Notes: a model not told the origin generated them from the sequence alone. A stretch of 64,000 nucleotides of DNA from Pseudoalteromonas sp049257235 (GCF_049257235.1 NZ_JBMMUF010000009.1:84967-148966); one strand, 5' to 3'; shown: positions 42,019-52,567, counted from the first letter of the stretch. A program made the numbers and translations.

Positions 42019-43863
42019 ATGTTCGCATTTTTTGAAAAACTCACTCGTCCTTTTCCTGAGCGTGAAACCAAAGCTCCCCCTTCTGGCTTGTGGGCATTTT
42101 GTCGCTATTACACACAAGGAATGGAGTGGCCGTTATTGGTAATGTCAATCAGCGCCGCCCTACTGGCCATTATTGAAGTGTCTCTGTTTAACTTTATGGG
42201 GCAGCTTGTTGACTGGCTGAGTAATACCACACCGGATGAGTTATTTGCTCAAGAAACTGAGACATTGTGGCTAATGGGGTTGGTCACACTCGTCGCCTTA
42301 CCCGCTTTAGTGTTTATACATTCTGCAATATTGCACCAAAGTTTATTGGGAAATTATCCCATGTCGATACGCTGGTTAGCGCATCGCTATTTACTGCGTC
42401 AAAGTCTTAGTTTTTATCAAGATGATTTTGCTGGGCGAATCGCAACGAAAGTCATGCAAACTTCTTTAGCGGTAAGAGAAACGGTTATCAAACTTCTTGA
42501 TGTTGCGGTGTATATCATCGTGTACTTCAGCGCCATGCTGTTCTTTATAGGATCTGCCGATTGGCGTTTGATGATGCCAATGCTAGTTTGGCTAGTGGGG
42601 TATATTTGCATCCAACGTTATTTTATTCCCAAGTTACGAGAAGTAGCCGAGGAGCAAGCCGAAGCTCGATCACAAATGACTGGGCGCATCGTAGATAGCT
42701 ACACCAACATTTCCACCATAAAGTTGTTCTCTCACTCAGCTCAAGAAGAACATTATGCCAAAGAGTCGATGACCTTATTTCTTAACCCTGTATACCGCCA
42801 AATGCGTTTGGCTACCGGCTTACAAGTAAGTGTTCAAGTTCTCAACTATACCCTAGTCGCCGCAATTGCTGCGCTCTCAATTTACCTATGGTCGTTTAGT
42901 TTAATAAGTGTTGGAGCGATTGCTATCGCCGTGAGTTTAGCTTTACGTCTCAATGGAATGGCACAGTGGATTATGTGGGAAGTCAGTGCATTGTTTGAAA
43001 ACATTGGCACTGTCGCCGATGGCATGCAAACCCTCACTAAGCCTATTGAAGTAAAAGATAAAAACGATGCCGATGAATTAGCAATACGAAGTGGTGCTAT
43101 TCATTTTGACAACATTACCTTTAATTATGGCAAGCAGATTAACAGCACTCAGGGCAGTATTCTTAAGTCTTTAAACCTGGCCATTAGTGCGGGTGAAAAG
43201 GTCGGTATTGTTGGTCGCTCTGGGGCTGGTAAATCGACGCTGGTGAATCTGCTGTTACGTTTTTATGACTTAGAACAAGGTCAGATACGCATCGACAACC
43301 AAGCAATAGACACGGTCACCCAAGAGAGTCTACGCAAGCAAATCGCAATGGTATCGCAGGACACTGCACTACTTCATCGTAGTGTGCGTGAGAATATCGG
43401 CTATGGTCTAGCTGATGCAACGGATGAGCAAATTATCCACGCTGCACAACAAGCCAAAGCATGGGATTTCATAAAAGATCTCGAAGATACTCATGGCAAT
43501 AAGGGGCTCGATGCACAAGTCGGCGAGCGTGGTGTCAAGCTATCTGGTGGCCAGCGTCAACGAATAGCGATTGCGAGGGTACTGTTAAAAGACGCGCCAA
43601 TACTGGTTTTAGATGAAGCAACATCGGCCCTAGACTCAGAAGTAGAGGCTGCTATACAAGCTTCTTTAGACACGCTCATGCAAGGAAAAACGGTGATTGC
43701 CATTGCCCATAGGTTATCTACCATTGCACAAATGGACCGCCTAGTCGTTATGGATAAAGGCCACATTGTTGAGCAAGGTACGCATCAACAATTAATCCAA
43801 CAAGGAGGAATATACGCGCAGTTGTGGGCTCACCAAACGGGTGGTTTTATCGGCACTGAATGA
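42019..43863 (+). CDS. ABC exporter, fused permease and ATPase
   Basis: This 614-aa half-transporter has a six-helix membrane domain to about residue 330, then a nucleotide-binding domain with Walker A GRSGAGKST, signature LSGGQRQR, Walker B ILVLDEATSALDS and H-loop IAHRLST. It probably works as a homodimer exporting lipids or small molecules; the substrate is unknown. A TTG at 41926 would add 31 residues; the ATG at 42019 (MFAFFEKLTRPF) fits relatives better. Confidence 0.9.
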   Translation: MFAFFEKLTRPFPERETKAPPSGLWAFCRYYTQGMEWPLLVMSISAALLAIIEVSLFNFMGQLVDWLSNTTPDELFAQETETLWLMGLVTLVALPALVFIHSAILHQSLLGNYPMSIRWLAHRYLLRQSLSFYQDDFAGRIATKVMQTSLAVRETVIKLLDVAVYIIVYFSAMLFFIGSADWRLMMPMLVWLVGYICIQRYFIPKLREVAEEQAEARSQMTGRIVDSYTNISTIKLFSHSAQEEHYAKESMTLFLNPVYRQMRLATGLQVSVQVLNYTLVAAIAALSIYLWSFSLISVGAIAIAVSLALRLNGMAQWIMWEVSALFENIGTVADGMQTLTKPIEVKDKNDADELAIRSGAIHFDNITFNYGKQINSTQGSILKSLNLAISAGEKVGIVGRSGAGKSTLVNLLLRFYDLEQGQIRIDNQAIDTVTQESLRKQIAMVSQDTALLHRSVRENIGYGLADATDEQIIHAAQQAKAWDFIKDLEDTHGNKGLDAQVGERGVKLSGGQRQRIAIARVLLKDAPILVLDEATSALDSEVEAAIQASLDTLMQGKTVIAIAHRLSTIAQMDRLVVMDKGHIVEQGTHQQLIQQGGIYAQLWAHQTGGFIGTE

Positions 43864-43977
43864 CAATAAAACATGCGTATATACAAAACCATAGGTACAA
43901 ATTAGACAACTCATACAACGCCGACTAGCTTTATTGGCTCATGTTGCAATATCGCAGCTTGAAACAAGGAGCAAATA

Positions 43978-44430
43978 ATGTCTAAGAACTTATTAATAGG
44001 AGCGTTGTTTTGTGTTTTTAGTTTGATGTCTATTCAAGTCGTACACGCAGATGATCATGAACCACCATTTATAGGTGGAAACTACTGGGAAGTTACAGGG
44101 ATAAAAATCTCCGATGGAGCGGGTCTAAAGTATGCTAAATGGTTGGCGTCGGAGTGGCGTAAGAACTCTGATTTTGCCGTAGAACAAGGCTGGCTGATCA
44201 GTTATTCAATCATTAGCAATGTCCATGCCCGAGCAGACGAGCCAGACTTGTATATAGTCAGGGTGTTTGAAAACATGGCGTCAGTGGCCGAAAATGAAAA
44301 AAGGCGTAAAACGTACATGGCATGGGCTAAGAAGAGTATGGAAAAAATGCAGGCTGAAAGTGGTAACCGAGCAGAGTATCGCACTGTAATGAGTACTGCA
44401 TTACTTCAGGAAATGAAGTTTAGAGATTAA
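43978..44430 (+). CDS. Unknown periplasmic protein
   Basis: This 150-aa protein has a clear signal peptide (MSKNLLIGALFCVFSLMSIQ... cleaved near VHA-DD). The mature part is about 125 residues, begins with an acidic DDHEPPF stretch and contains repeated Trp/Lys-rich helices. No family recognised. AAGGAG precedes the ATG. Confidence 0.75.
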   Translation: MSKNLLIGALFCVFSLMSIQVVHADDHEPPFIGGNYWEVTGIKISDGAGLKYAKWLASEWRKNSDFAVEQGWLISYSIISNVHARADEPDLYIVRVFENMASVAENEKRRKTYMAWAKKSMEKMQAESGNRAEYRTVMSTALLQEMKFRD

Positions 44431-44478
44431 CATCCAATACACAAGCAGAGCGCACTGCTCTGCTTAAAAAAATATCAG

Positions 44479-45531
44479 TTACTGTTCTTTTGACAACTGC
44501 ATTAGCATTGTTAAAAAACTTTCTACAGACTCAATCGCAGCCGACTCAGACATTGTGTGATAGCCTGTAGTAGGCACTTGAATTGTCGTACCATCAACCA
44601 AACCATTTGACGCGGCAATAATGCGTCCAAGCTCAGTACTACCAATAGAGTTAGGCTCTAATCCTTGACTTACCAATTCCGCGTTGTGCTGCTCTACATA
44701 CTCGTCTTTAAACAAGTAACTCATGTTGTGCGCCTTACATAGCTGCTCTACTTTGCGTGTTGCTTCTAAATTAAATGATGCGTTGGCATCTTTATAACGC
44801 AGTACCAGCTGCTGATTATTTGCCGCATCTGTGTCGGGAAATGGACTGGTATCCACAACAAATAGTCTATTTGTCGAGCCACCGAAGCGCCTAAACCACT
44901 CTAGCAAATAACGCCAGCTCTTCCCTGCCTCTTCTTGCGCAGTAAAAAATGCAGTACCTTGGAAGCCCATGCTGAATAAGTGTACAAGCGCTGCGGCGCT
45001 GAGGACGTTGTCTAATTGGCCGTAGAGTCTGCCATTATCAATTTTCAATTTATCTTTGAAGGCCACGGGTGTGCCTGCCACTAAACCTTCGAGGCCATCA
45101 ATTTCAAAAATAAGGTTGTTTCTAAATTCGCAAATGTAGGAATTTTTTATAATGCCATTGCCACGATAAGCGCCGGACCATGGCTCGTACGCATACACAG
45201 GTTCATTTTTAAAGCGCTCAGTGATTTTAGTCATGAGCTCTTCGGACACTGAATTATTTAATAAATCAGTTCTATTACCAGCAATGAAGGCAGCATATTG
45301 AAATTCATTTGGTCCGGTACAAATGAGCCCATGGCGGTCAATGTGAGCTGAGAACATAGTACTGAATGGTTTGTTACCTTGGGCAACTAACAATCCTTCA
45401 TACCAAGTAACATGTGCTCCACGCTCTTCGAGTTCACGCTGTAATACTCGAAAAAATGAGTGTTCAGCGCCAACCACGCTGGGCTGGCGAATGATGGTCT
45501 TGAGTAAATCTATAAAATCACTGTTAAGCAT
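44479..45531 (-). CDS. M20/M42-type zinc peptidase
   Basis: This 350-aa cytosolic protein has co-catalytic metallopeptidase motifs: SAHIDRHG (about residues 60-67), GQLDNVLSAAAL, TAQEEAGKS and TTGYHTMSE. The order matches M42/M20 aminopeptidases, but the overall length and spacing differ from FrvX/PepT, so the subfamily and substrate stay open. Monocistronic between two convergent or divergent units. Confidence 0.82.
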   Translation of the reverse strand: MLNSDFIDLLKTIIRQPSVVGAEHSFFRVLQRELEERGAHVTWYEGLLVAQGNKPFSTMFSAHIDRHGLICTGPNEFQYAAFIAGNRTDLLNNSVSEELMTKITERFKNEPVYAYEPWSGAYRGNGIIKNSYICEFRNNLIFEIDGLEGLVAGTPVAFKDKLKIDNGRLYGQLDNVLSAAALVHLFSMGFQGTAFFTAQEEAGKSWRYLLEWFRRFGGSTNRLFVVDTSPFPDTDAANNQQLVLRYKDANASFNLEATRKVEQLCKAHNMSYLFKDEYVEQHNAELVSQGLEPNSIGSTELGRIIAASNGLVDGTTIQVPTTGYHTMSESAAIESVESFLTMLMQLSKEQ

Positions 45532-45660
45532 GGTGTGATACGCGCCTTGCGCACTCCCTTGAATTGTTAAAGTGCACCGGCACCTTTCACAGCGAAATTA
45601 GACCAGCTTTTATAAACAGTCAATTAAAATCGCGCGACACATGTAACACACATTTAAACA

Positions 45661-45690
45661 AAAAAAAGCCGCTAAATAGCGGCTTCTTTT
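45661..45690 (-). terminator. Terminator of serS
   Basis: AGCCGCT / AGCGGCT stem, AAAT loop; on the minus strand a run of eight T follows. It lies about 20 bases past the serS stop. Confidence 0.88.
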
Positions 45691-45706
45691 AACGTAGTTA
45701 TCAGCT

Positions 45707-47002
45707 TTATTTTGCGCTGATGACTTCTAAACCACCCATGTATGGGCGCAGTACGATTGGTACCACTACAGAGCCATCTGCTTGTTGGTAATTCTCAAGA
45801 ATAGCTACTAAGGTACGACCTACAGCAAGACCTGAACCATTAAGGGTGTGCAGAAGCTCTGGCTTTTTCTCACCAGCTCGGCGGAAACGTGCCTGCATTC
45901 GGCGGGCTTGGAAATCGCCCATGTTTGAACATGATGAAATCTCGCGGTATGTGTTTTGTGCTGGTAACCAAACTTCTAAGTCATAGGTCTTAGTTGCACC
46001 AAAGCCCATATCACCTGTACACAGCACCACTTTACGATAAGGCAGTTCTAATACTTGTAGTATTTGCTCTGCATGACCCGTTAGTTCTTCAAGGGCCTGC
46101 ATTGACTCTTCCGGCTTAACAAGTTGTACTAATTCGACTTTATCAAATTGGTGCTGACGAATAAGACCTCGGGTATCACGACCATAGCTACCAGCTTCAC
46201 TGCGGAAACATGGCGTATGAGCAGTCATACGTAGCGGTAGCTCTTTTTCGTCAAAGATTTCGTCGCGAGCACAATTGGTTAGAGGCACTTCAGCCGTTGG
46301 GATTAAGCTAAAGCCCGCGTCGTGTTCGCCAAGTTTCTCAGTGTGGAAAAGATCTTCTGCGAATTTAGGTAACTGACCTGTACCAAACAAACTGTCTTTG
46401 TTCACAAGATATGGCACATACATTTCAGTGTAGCCATTTTTATCTGTGTGCGTATCAAGCATGAATTGAACAAGAGCACGATGCATACGCGCAATTTGGC
46501 CGCGCATTACAGTAAAGCGTGCACCAGATAGTTTTACACCGGCTTCGAAATCTAGGCCTTTATCAAGTGCTTCGCCTAGGTCTACGTGATCTTTTACTTC
46601 AAAGTCGTATGACTTAGGCTCGCCCCACTTGCTCACTTCAACGTTGTCAGCTTCATCATTGCCTACAGGAACTTCTTGTGCAGGTAGATTTGGTAAGCCT
46701 GATGCTATGTCATTTAGCTGTGCAAGTACTTCATCTTGCTCTTTTTTAGCAGCTTCTAGTTCATCACCCAAATTTGCGACTGCGTCTAGCAGTGGCTGGA
46801 TGTCTTCGCCTTTTGCCTTTGCCTGACCAATTGCTTTGGAGCGGGTGTTACGCTCGTTTTGTAATTCTTGTGTTTTTGTTTGTAGCGCTTTGCGCTTTTC
46901 TTCAAGCTCAGCAAGTGTCGCAACGTCTAATTCGAAACCACGTGTTTTTAAACGTGCTGCTGTTTGATCTACGTCCTGACGGAGATACTTTGAATCTAAC
47001 AT
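45707..47002 (-). CDS. serS: Seryl-tRNA synthetase
   Basis: This 431-aa class II synthetase begins MLDSKYLRQDVDQTAARL, with the tRNA-binding coiled coil over about residues 30-100. Motif 2 is FRSEAGSYGRDTRGLIRQHQF and motif 3 is SGLAVGRTLVAILE. The frame is open 20 codons further, into crcB, but the family start is clear. Its start lies 8 bases past the crcB stop, so it probably shares the lolA-rarA-crcB transcript. Confidence 0.97.
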   Translation of the reverse strand: MLDSKYLRQDVDQTAARLKTRGFELDVATLAELEEKRKALQTKTQELQNERNTRSKAIGQAKAKGEDIQPLLDAVANLGDELEAAKKEQDEVLAQLNDIASGLPNLPAQEVPVGNDEADNVEVSKWGEPKSYDFEVKDHVDLGEALDKGLDFEAGVKLSGARFTVMRGQIARMHRALVQFMLDTHTDKNGYTEMYVPYLVNKDSLFGTGQLPKFAEDLFHTEKLGEHDAGFSLIPTAEVPLTNCARDEIFDEKELPLRMTAHTPCFRSEAGSYGRDTRGLIRQHQFDKVELVQLVKPEESMQALEELTGHAEQILQVLELPYRKVVLCTGDMGFGATKTYDLEVWLPAQNTYREISSCSNMGDFQARRMQARFRRAGEKKPELLHTLNGSGLAVGRTLVAILENYQQADGSVVVPIVLRPYMGGLEVISAK

Positions 47003-47010
47003 GTGAGTTT

Positions 47011-47394
47011 TTAACCTTTTTGCGTTGTTAGCATGAGGCCTAATGCAGCCATAAAAATACACACCCCGACATTAAGCAGGATGTTTAACGCCACTTTCAG
47101 CCACTGGCCTTGTTGCATAAGTAACAAGGTATCGAGCGAAAATGTTGAAAATGTTGTTAGCGCGCCTAAAAAACCAATTCCTAGGGTTAAGCGGTGTGGA
47201 TTTGTGAGAATTTCACGATCCAAAAGGCCAAATAAAACGCCCATTAACAATGAACCGAGAATATTAACTGTCAGCGTGCCAAAAGGGAATCCCTTAGGCA
47301 GGAGTTTTAATGCTAATTCATTAACACCGAAACGCGCGCACGCACCCAAGGCTCCCCCTAACGCAATAAGCAAATAGGTACTAATCACGTTCAT
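47011..47394 (-). CDS. crcB: Fluoride channel CrcB/Fluc
   Basis: This 127-aa protein has four transmembrane helices and the Fluc signatures GGALGACARFG, FGTLTVNILGSLLMG and GALTTFSTFS. As a dual-topology dimer it lets fluoride leave the cell. It overlaps the rarA end by 14 bases; no fluoride riboswitch is possible directly upstream because that is coding sequence. Confidence 0.95.
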   Translation of the reverse strand: MNVISTYLLIALGGALGACARFGVNELALKLLPKGFPFGTLTVNILGSLLMGVLFGLLDREILTNPHRLTLGIGFLGALTTFSTFSLDTLLLMQQGQWLKVALNILLNVGVCIFMAALGLMLTTQKG

Positions 47395-48724
47395 ATCGTC
47401 TCCTCGGGCTGTGTGCGTCGCGATCTTTTAGATATGTTAATTTTTCACCGATGCGCTTTTCTAAACCACGTTCGGTGGGAAAGTAATATTGGGTATCTTT
47501 AATTTGTGGCGGGAAGAAATTCTCACCTGCCGCGTACGCTCCTGGCTCATCATGAGCATAACGATAATCTTCACCGAAACCTTGCTCTTTCATGAGCCCA
47601 GTTGGTGCGTTTCGTAAATGGTGAGGAACATCTAAATCAGCAGTCGCAATTGCATGGCGCTTAGCTTCATTAAACGCACTGTATACGGCATTACTTTTAG
47701 GGGCGCTGGCCAGATAAATAGTCGCTTGCGCTATGGCACGCTCACCTTCGCTAGGTCCAACTCGATGGTAGATATCCCAGGCATTGAGCGCAACTTGCAT
47801 GGCTTTTGGGTCAGCGTTACCGATATCTTCTGTGGCTATAGCAAGCAATCGCCTTGCTACATAAAGCGGGTCGCCTCCGGCAGTTATTATGCGACAATAC
47901 CAATATAAAGCAGCATCGGGACTCGAACCGCGCACTGACTTATGAAAAGCAGAGATCAAATCATAATAATGGTCGCCACCTTTGTCATAGCGCGCCAGCA
48001 TTTGCGGCGACACTTGTTGTATCACCTCGCTGTTAATCACCCCTTTTGTTGCACTATGAGATGCTAATTCTGCTGCAACTTCTAGCAGATTTAATACATT
48101 GCGAGCATCTCCGCCTGCGTTATCACAAAGTTGCTTGATGCTTTGCTCATCGATTGAGATATTTTGGGCAATCAGTTGCGAGTCGCTCGATATTGCGTGG
48201 TATACAACCTGTGCAAGTTGCTCGGATGCTAACTTGTGTAATGTATACACCCTCGCCCTGGAGAGAATTGCGTTGTTGAGTGCAAATGAAGGGTTTTCGG
48301 TGGTAGCACCGATAAAGATAAATGTGCCATTTTCTACATGCGGAAGTAGTGCATCTTGTTGCGACTTATTAAACCGATGAACTTCATCTACAAATAGCAG
48401 GCTTCTGCGACCACTTTGCAAAGCAACACGTGCTTGTTCCACGGCATCACGAATATCTTTAACACCAGCGGTGACAGCGCTAAGTTCTATAAACTGAGCA
48501 TCACAATGGTGGGCGATAATGTGTGCAAGGGTGGTTTTACCTACACCTGGAGGCCCCCATAAAATGAGGCTATGACAATTACCTGAGCGTATTGCGTGAT
48601 ACAAAGGCTGATCGTGGCCAAGAATGTGGTCCTGGCCAATATAGTCGTCAAGCGTTGTTGGACGCATGCGCGCCGCGAGTGGACGCACGTCGGGTGCAAA
48701 ATCGAGAGAAAAATTATTCGCCAC
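47381..48724 (-). CDS. rarA: Replication-associated recombination protein RarA (MgsA)
   Basis: This 447-aa AAA+ protein, of the clamp-loader-like WRNIP1/MgsA family, acts at stalled forks. It has Walker A ILWGPPGVGKTT, Walker B LLFVDEVHRFNKSQQD, sensor FIGATTENPSF. The N-terminal RPTTLDDYIGQDH is typical. It overlaps lolA by 11 bases and crcB by 14. Confidence 0.96.
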   Translation of the reverse strand: MANNFSLDFAPDVRPLAARMRPTTLDDYIGQDHILGHDQPLYHAIRSGNCHSLILWGPPGVGKTTLAHIIAHHCDAQFIELSAVTAGVKDIRDAVEQARVALQSGRRSLLFVDEVHRFNKSQQDALLPHVENGTFIFIGATTENPSFALNNAILSRARVYTLHKLASEQLAQVVYHAISSDSQLIAQNISIDEQSIKQLCDNAGGDARNVLNLLEVAAELASHSATKGVINSEVIQQVSPQMLARYDKGGDHYYDLISAFHKSVRGSSPDAALYWYCRIITAGGDPLYVARRLLAIATEDIGNADPKAMQVALNAWDIYHRVGPSEGERAIAQATIYLASAPKSNAVYSAFNEAKRHAIATADLDVPHHLRNAPTGLMKEQGFGEDYRYAHDEPGAYAAGENFFPPQIKDTQYYFPTERGLEKRIGEKLTYLKDRDAHSPRRRYERD

Positions 48725-49361
48725 TTACATCCGTTCCAGCAGATTTCCTTTGGTCATCAACGAATACATGCTCTGGGATAACAAAATCAAAACGCGCATC
48801 GTCTATATCTTCATTAATTGCGGCATCTACAAACGTAAATACAGAACGCTGCCCCGAACGGTCGAGCACTTCTACTTTACTGACTTGTAAATCATCACCG
48901 AAATAGAGTGTTAGCTGCTCAACTTGCGCATTATCACGATTGATCGGTGTAACAACGTATGCAGCGTTTTCATTAGTAATAGAGAACTGTTGCCATAAGG
49001 CGTCATCATTGGTAGTCAGCAAAATAAAAGGCGTGCTGTCTATCAATGTTTCAGTATCGAGCAACGTTACTTGCTCAGCAAAGGGGTCAAAGTAGAAGCT
49101 GTTAACGCCATTAGATACGAATAAGGTTTCGTCTGGCTGATTTTGTTGCCAGCGAATTTTTTTGGGTTGCTCTAATTCTAACCGCCCTTCACTTTCACTT
49201 ACTAATTCACCCTGTGGGTCATAAACCTGTTGCGTAAACGCACTATTCAAAGATGATAGATGTGATAGTTGTTTCTTTAACTGCTGGGCTTCATCAGCCA
49301 GTGTAAACGAACTGGCCAATATTGATGTTGCTGCCAGTGCGGGTGTAATCATTTTTTTCAT
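48714..49361 (-). CDS. lolA: Outer-membrane lipoprotein carrier LolA
   Basis: This 215-aa periplasmic chaperone carries lipoproteins from LolCDE to LolB. Signal peptide MKKMITPALAATSILASSFTLA; mature part with FTQQVYDPQGELVSESEG and FVSNGVNSFYFDPFAEQVT. GGAGGT lies before the chosen ATG at 49361. Overlaps rarA by 11 bases; gene order ftsK-lolA-rarA-crcB-serS follows the usual gammaproteobacterial order. Confidence 0.94.
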   Translation of the reverse strand: MKKMITPALAATSILASSFTLADEAQQLKKQLSHLSSLNSAFTQQVYDPQGELVSESEGRLELEQPKKIRWQQNQPDETLFVSNGVNSFYFDPFAEQVTLLDTETLIDSTPFILLTTNDDALWQQFSITNENAAYVVTPINRDNAQVEQLTLYFGDDLQVSKVEVLDRSGQRSVFTFVDAAINEDIDDARFDFVIPEHVFVDDQRKSAGTDVSGE

Positions 49362-49383
49362 ATAGACCTCCACTTGGTGTCTG

Positions 49384-51963
49384 TTAACTGGCGTTATTTT
49401 TTACCAGTACTTCTCGGGCACCATTATGTCCCGGAGGGCTTACAAGCCCAGATTGTTCCATTTGTTCGACTAAACGAGCTGCGCGGTTATAACCGACACG
49501 CAATTTGCGCTGCACACTTGATACCGACACACGACCACTTTCGATTACAAAAGCGACAGCCTCATCATACAGTGGATCGGCCTCGCCATCTTCATCTTCT
49601 GCTGTCTCACCCGGTAACAAAACATCTTCAACCGCGTCACCGTTGAGGATCTCCTCAACATAATTAGGTTTGCCTCGCGCTTTCCAATCATTCACTACGG
49701 CATGCACCTCATGATCGTCAACAAACGCGCCGTGTACACGTATCGGCACACTCGTACCCGGCGGCAAATACAACATATCACCCATACCAAGGAGGTGCTC
49801 AGCGCCTTGTTGGTCCAATATCGTGCGTGAATCAATTTTCGACGACACTTGGAACGCCATACGCGTTGGAATATTCGCTTTAATCAGGCCCGTTATTACA
49901 TCCACTGATGGTCGCTGTGTAGCAAGGACAAGGTGAATTCCTGCTGCACGGGCTTTTTGCGCGATACGGGCAATGAGTTCTTCTACCTTTTTACCAACAA
50001 TCATCATCATGTCAGCAAATTCGTCAATGACAACGACGATGCTCGGGAGTTTATCTAACTCTTGCGGACCATCCGCCATGCCATCGGTGTCTTTAAACAA
50101 CGGATCCATAATAGGTTGACCCGCGGCTTTGGCATCTAACACTTTTTGGTTGTAACCCTTAAGATTACGAACACCTAAGGCTGACATGAGTTTGTAACGT
50201 CGCTCCATCTCGCCTACACACCAACGCAATGCATTAGCGGCCTCTTTCATGTCAGTAACAACCTCACATAAAAGATGCGGAATACCCTCGTAGACAGATA
50301 GCTCTAGCATCTTCGGGTCTATCATAATCATCCGCACATCTTCAGGCGGTGATTTGTAAAGTAAGCTTAATATCATGACATTAACGCCCACTGACTTACC
50401 TGACCCTGTTGTACCAGCAACAAGCAAGTGCGGCATTTTCGCAAGATCTGCAACCACAGGTTGACCCGCAATATCTTTTCCAAGAACCATGGTCAGTGGT
50501 GATTTGTTCTGCTCAAACTTCGGCGCATTGATTACCTCTGAGAGGCGAACTACTTCGCGGTGTTTGTTTGGAAGTTCCAGGCCAACGTACGTTTTCCCAG
50601 GAATAACCTCAACTACGCGCACGCTCACAGCAGACAATGAACGAGCTAAGTCTTTGGCTAAACCAGTGATTTTTGCCACCTTAATTCCCGGTGCTAAGTC
50701 TAACTCAAAACGTGTAACAACTGGTCCAGGATAGACACCTACCACTGACGCTTGCACGCCAAAATCTTGTAGTTTTGCTTCTACAAGACGTGACACTGCT
50801 TCAAGCTCTTCTTCGGAGATGGGGTTCTTTTGCTTATCAGGCCTGTCCAGTAAGTCCAAAGATGGCAACGGGTCCATAGGTGGACGCTCTTCCAATAGCT
50901 GTTCGAATTTCTCTTTGGCGCTCAATTGGCGAGCTGGCAATTGGGTGACATTAGACTTACGCGTGAGCTCTTGTTCAGGCGGCTCTGTTTGTGATTGAGG
51001 AAGCGGCTGCGCTTTATCTAACTCATTCAATGCGCTAACCGTATCAAAATTTTCATCATCTATTGCACTAAATGTCATTTCCTCGGCGAATATATCGTCC
51101 AAATCATCAAGTGCTGGGTGCTGCTTTTGTGTATTTTGCGACACTGATTCATCAACATTGACGTCATCAGCCTTGGGTTCAGGTGCAAACATATTCTCTG
51201 CACTTTGCTGTGCTGAACTGGTTTCTTTAACGCTATCAAGATCGCCTATTTGAATGTCATCATGTGCACGAATAGGTGCTATCTCAGTCGCTTCGTCAGT
51301 AACAGAGGCACCGTCTTCAATGGCGACCTGATTATTGTGCTGCTCAGCTTTGTTATATTCTTCTTGGTACTGCGCACGCTTGCTGTGTATCCATGACCAA
51401 ACACGCTTACAGGCACGAGTTACTAAATCACCTAGCACGTCTACGAACTGCACCCAAGAGATCCCGGTCATTAACGTAATGCCGGCAAAGAAAAAGCACA
51501 GCAATAATATGGAGGTGCCCGTAAAGTTAAACGCTGGCAACATCGCTGAGGAAATGACGTCCCCCACTACCCCGCCAGAGGAAAAATAAAAAATATCATC
51601 GAAATTTATCGAACTAATGGCGCACGCACTGAGCACGAATAACACAAGACCAATCAATCGAAGTGCTAAGGTAATGTAGTCAAGACGTAAAACTTGATGG
51701 GGTCTTTTGAACGCGAAATAACCGAACATTTGAATGGCAGCGGGTACAAAAAAGGCGAGCCAGCCAAAACTAAACAATAAGATATCAGCTAACCATGCGC
51801 CAGCAGTGCCTGTAATGTTGCTGACCTCTATGAACTCACCTGTTTGCGACCATGAAGGGTCGGCTGGATCAAAGCTGATGAGCGCGCACAAAACAAAAAT
51901 AGCGAATGCAGTGCTTATTATTAAGCCTGTTTCTAGCAGTCTTTGTACACCGTTTAGGCGCAT
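49384..51963 (-). CDS. ftsK: DNA translocase FtsK
   Basis: This 859-aa protein has about four or five N-terminal membrane helices (to about 180), an acidic/Gln-rich linker (about 190-360), and a RecA-like motor with Walker A LVAGTTGSGKSVGVN and Walker B SIVVVIDEFADMMM. The C-terminal gamma winged helix (RVSVSSVQRKLRVGYNRAARL) reads KOPS sites. It moves chromosome dimers to XerCD/dif at the septum. The linker is shorter than in E. coli (1329 aa total). Confidence 0.96.
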   Translation of the reverse strand: MRLNGVQRLLETGLIISTAFAIFVLCALISFDPADPSWSQTGEFIEVSNITGTAGAWLADILLFSFGWLAFFVPAAIQMFGYFAFKRPHQVLRLDYITLALRLIGLVLFVLSACAISSINFDDIFYFSSGGVVGDVISSAMLPAFNFTGTSILLLCFFFAGITLMTGISWVQFVDVLGDLVTRACKRVWSWIHSKRAQYQEEYNKAEQHNNQVAIEDGASVTDEATEIAPIRAHDDIQIGDLDSVKETSSAQQSAENMFAPEPKADDVNVDESVSQNTQKQHPALDDLDDIFAEEMTFSAIDDENFDTVSALNELDKAQPLPQSQTEPPEQELTRKSNVTQLPARQLSAKEKFEQLLEERPPMDPLPSLDLLDRPDKQKNPISEEELEAVSRLVEAKLQDFGVQASVVGVYPGPVVTRFELDLAPGIKVAKITGLAKDLARSLSAVSVRVVEVIPGKTYVGLELPNKHREVVRLSEVINAPKFEQNKSPLTMVLGKDIAGQPVVADLAKMPHLLVAGTTGSGKSVGVNVMILSLLYKSPPEDVRMIMIDPKMLELSVYEGIPHLLCEVVTDMKEAANALRWCVGEMERRYKLMSALGVRNLKGYNQKVLDAKAAGQPIMDPLFKDTDGMADGPQELDKLPSIVVVIDEFADMMMIVGKKVEELIARIAQKARAAGIHLVLATQRPSVDVITGLIKANIPTRMAFQVSSKIDSRTILDQQGAEHLLGMGDMLYLPPGTSVPIRVHGAFVDDHEVHAVVNDWKARGKPNYVEEILNGDAVEDVLLPGETAEDEDGEADPLYDEAVAFVIESGRVSVSSVQRKLRVGYNRAARLVEQMEQSGLVSPPGHNGAREVLVKNNAS

Positions 51964-52084
51964 ATTCCTTTATCCTTATTCTTTTTGTAATACTACAGCG
52001 CAATACTCTTAACAATAACAATTCTTTGTCATTTTTGCACTGTGTTTATAATCAGTGATACCCACTTCATTCGTGGCGGCAAAT

Positions 52085-52567
52085 TTAACTAGGAATTTGC
52101 GGGCGAATAATTAGCGCTTCTTCGCCTTTTACTTCTTCCATAACCACATACGTCCTACTTTCTGAGATGTTTGGTAATTTTAACAATATGTCGCCAAGGA
52201 CTTGGCGGTATTCAGACATATCGGTTACGCGTGTTTTTAAGAGAAAATCAAAATTACCAGATACGAGATGACATTCGACAATTTCATCATGCTTACGTAC
52301 CGCCTGATTGAACTCATCGAATACATCGGGGGAGGTTTTAGTGATAGTAACCTCTACATACACCAACAAAGCCTGGCCTAGCTTTGCTGGGTCGACCACT
52401 GCTTTATAGCCACGAATGTACCCTTCTCTTTCTAACTTTTTTACCCGCTCTAAGCAGGGGGTCGCACTCAGACCAATACGCTTTGCAAGTTCAACATTAG
52501 AAATACGTCCATCACGTTGCAGTTCCACGAGAATATTGCGGTCTATACGGTCAAGTTGTTGATGCAT
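52085..52567 (-). CDS. lrp: Leucine-responsive regulatory protein Lrp
   Basis: This 160-aa protein has winged helix LDRIDRNILVELQRDGRISNVELAKRIGLSATPCLERVKKLE and RAM domain CHLVSGNFDFLLKTRV, close to E. coli Lrp (164 aa). Divergent from ald with 143 bases between; Lrp commonly controls ald in this arrangement. The A+T-rich stretch 52587-52615 (AAATTTAAATTAAATATAG) is a plausible binding area. Confidence 0.93.
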   Translation of the reverse strand: MHQQLDRIDRNILVELQRDGRISNVELAKRIGLSATPCLERVKKLEREGYIRGYKAVVDPAKLGQALLVYVEVTITKTSPDVFDEFNQAVRKHDEIVECHLVSGNFDFLLKTRVTDMSEYRQVLGDILLKLPNISESRTYVVMEEVKGEEALIIRPQIPS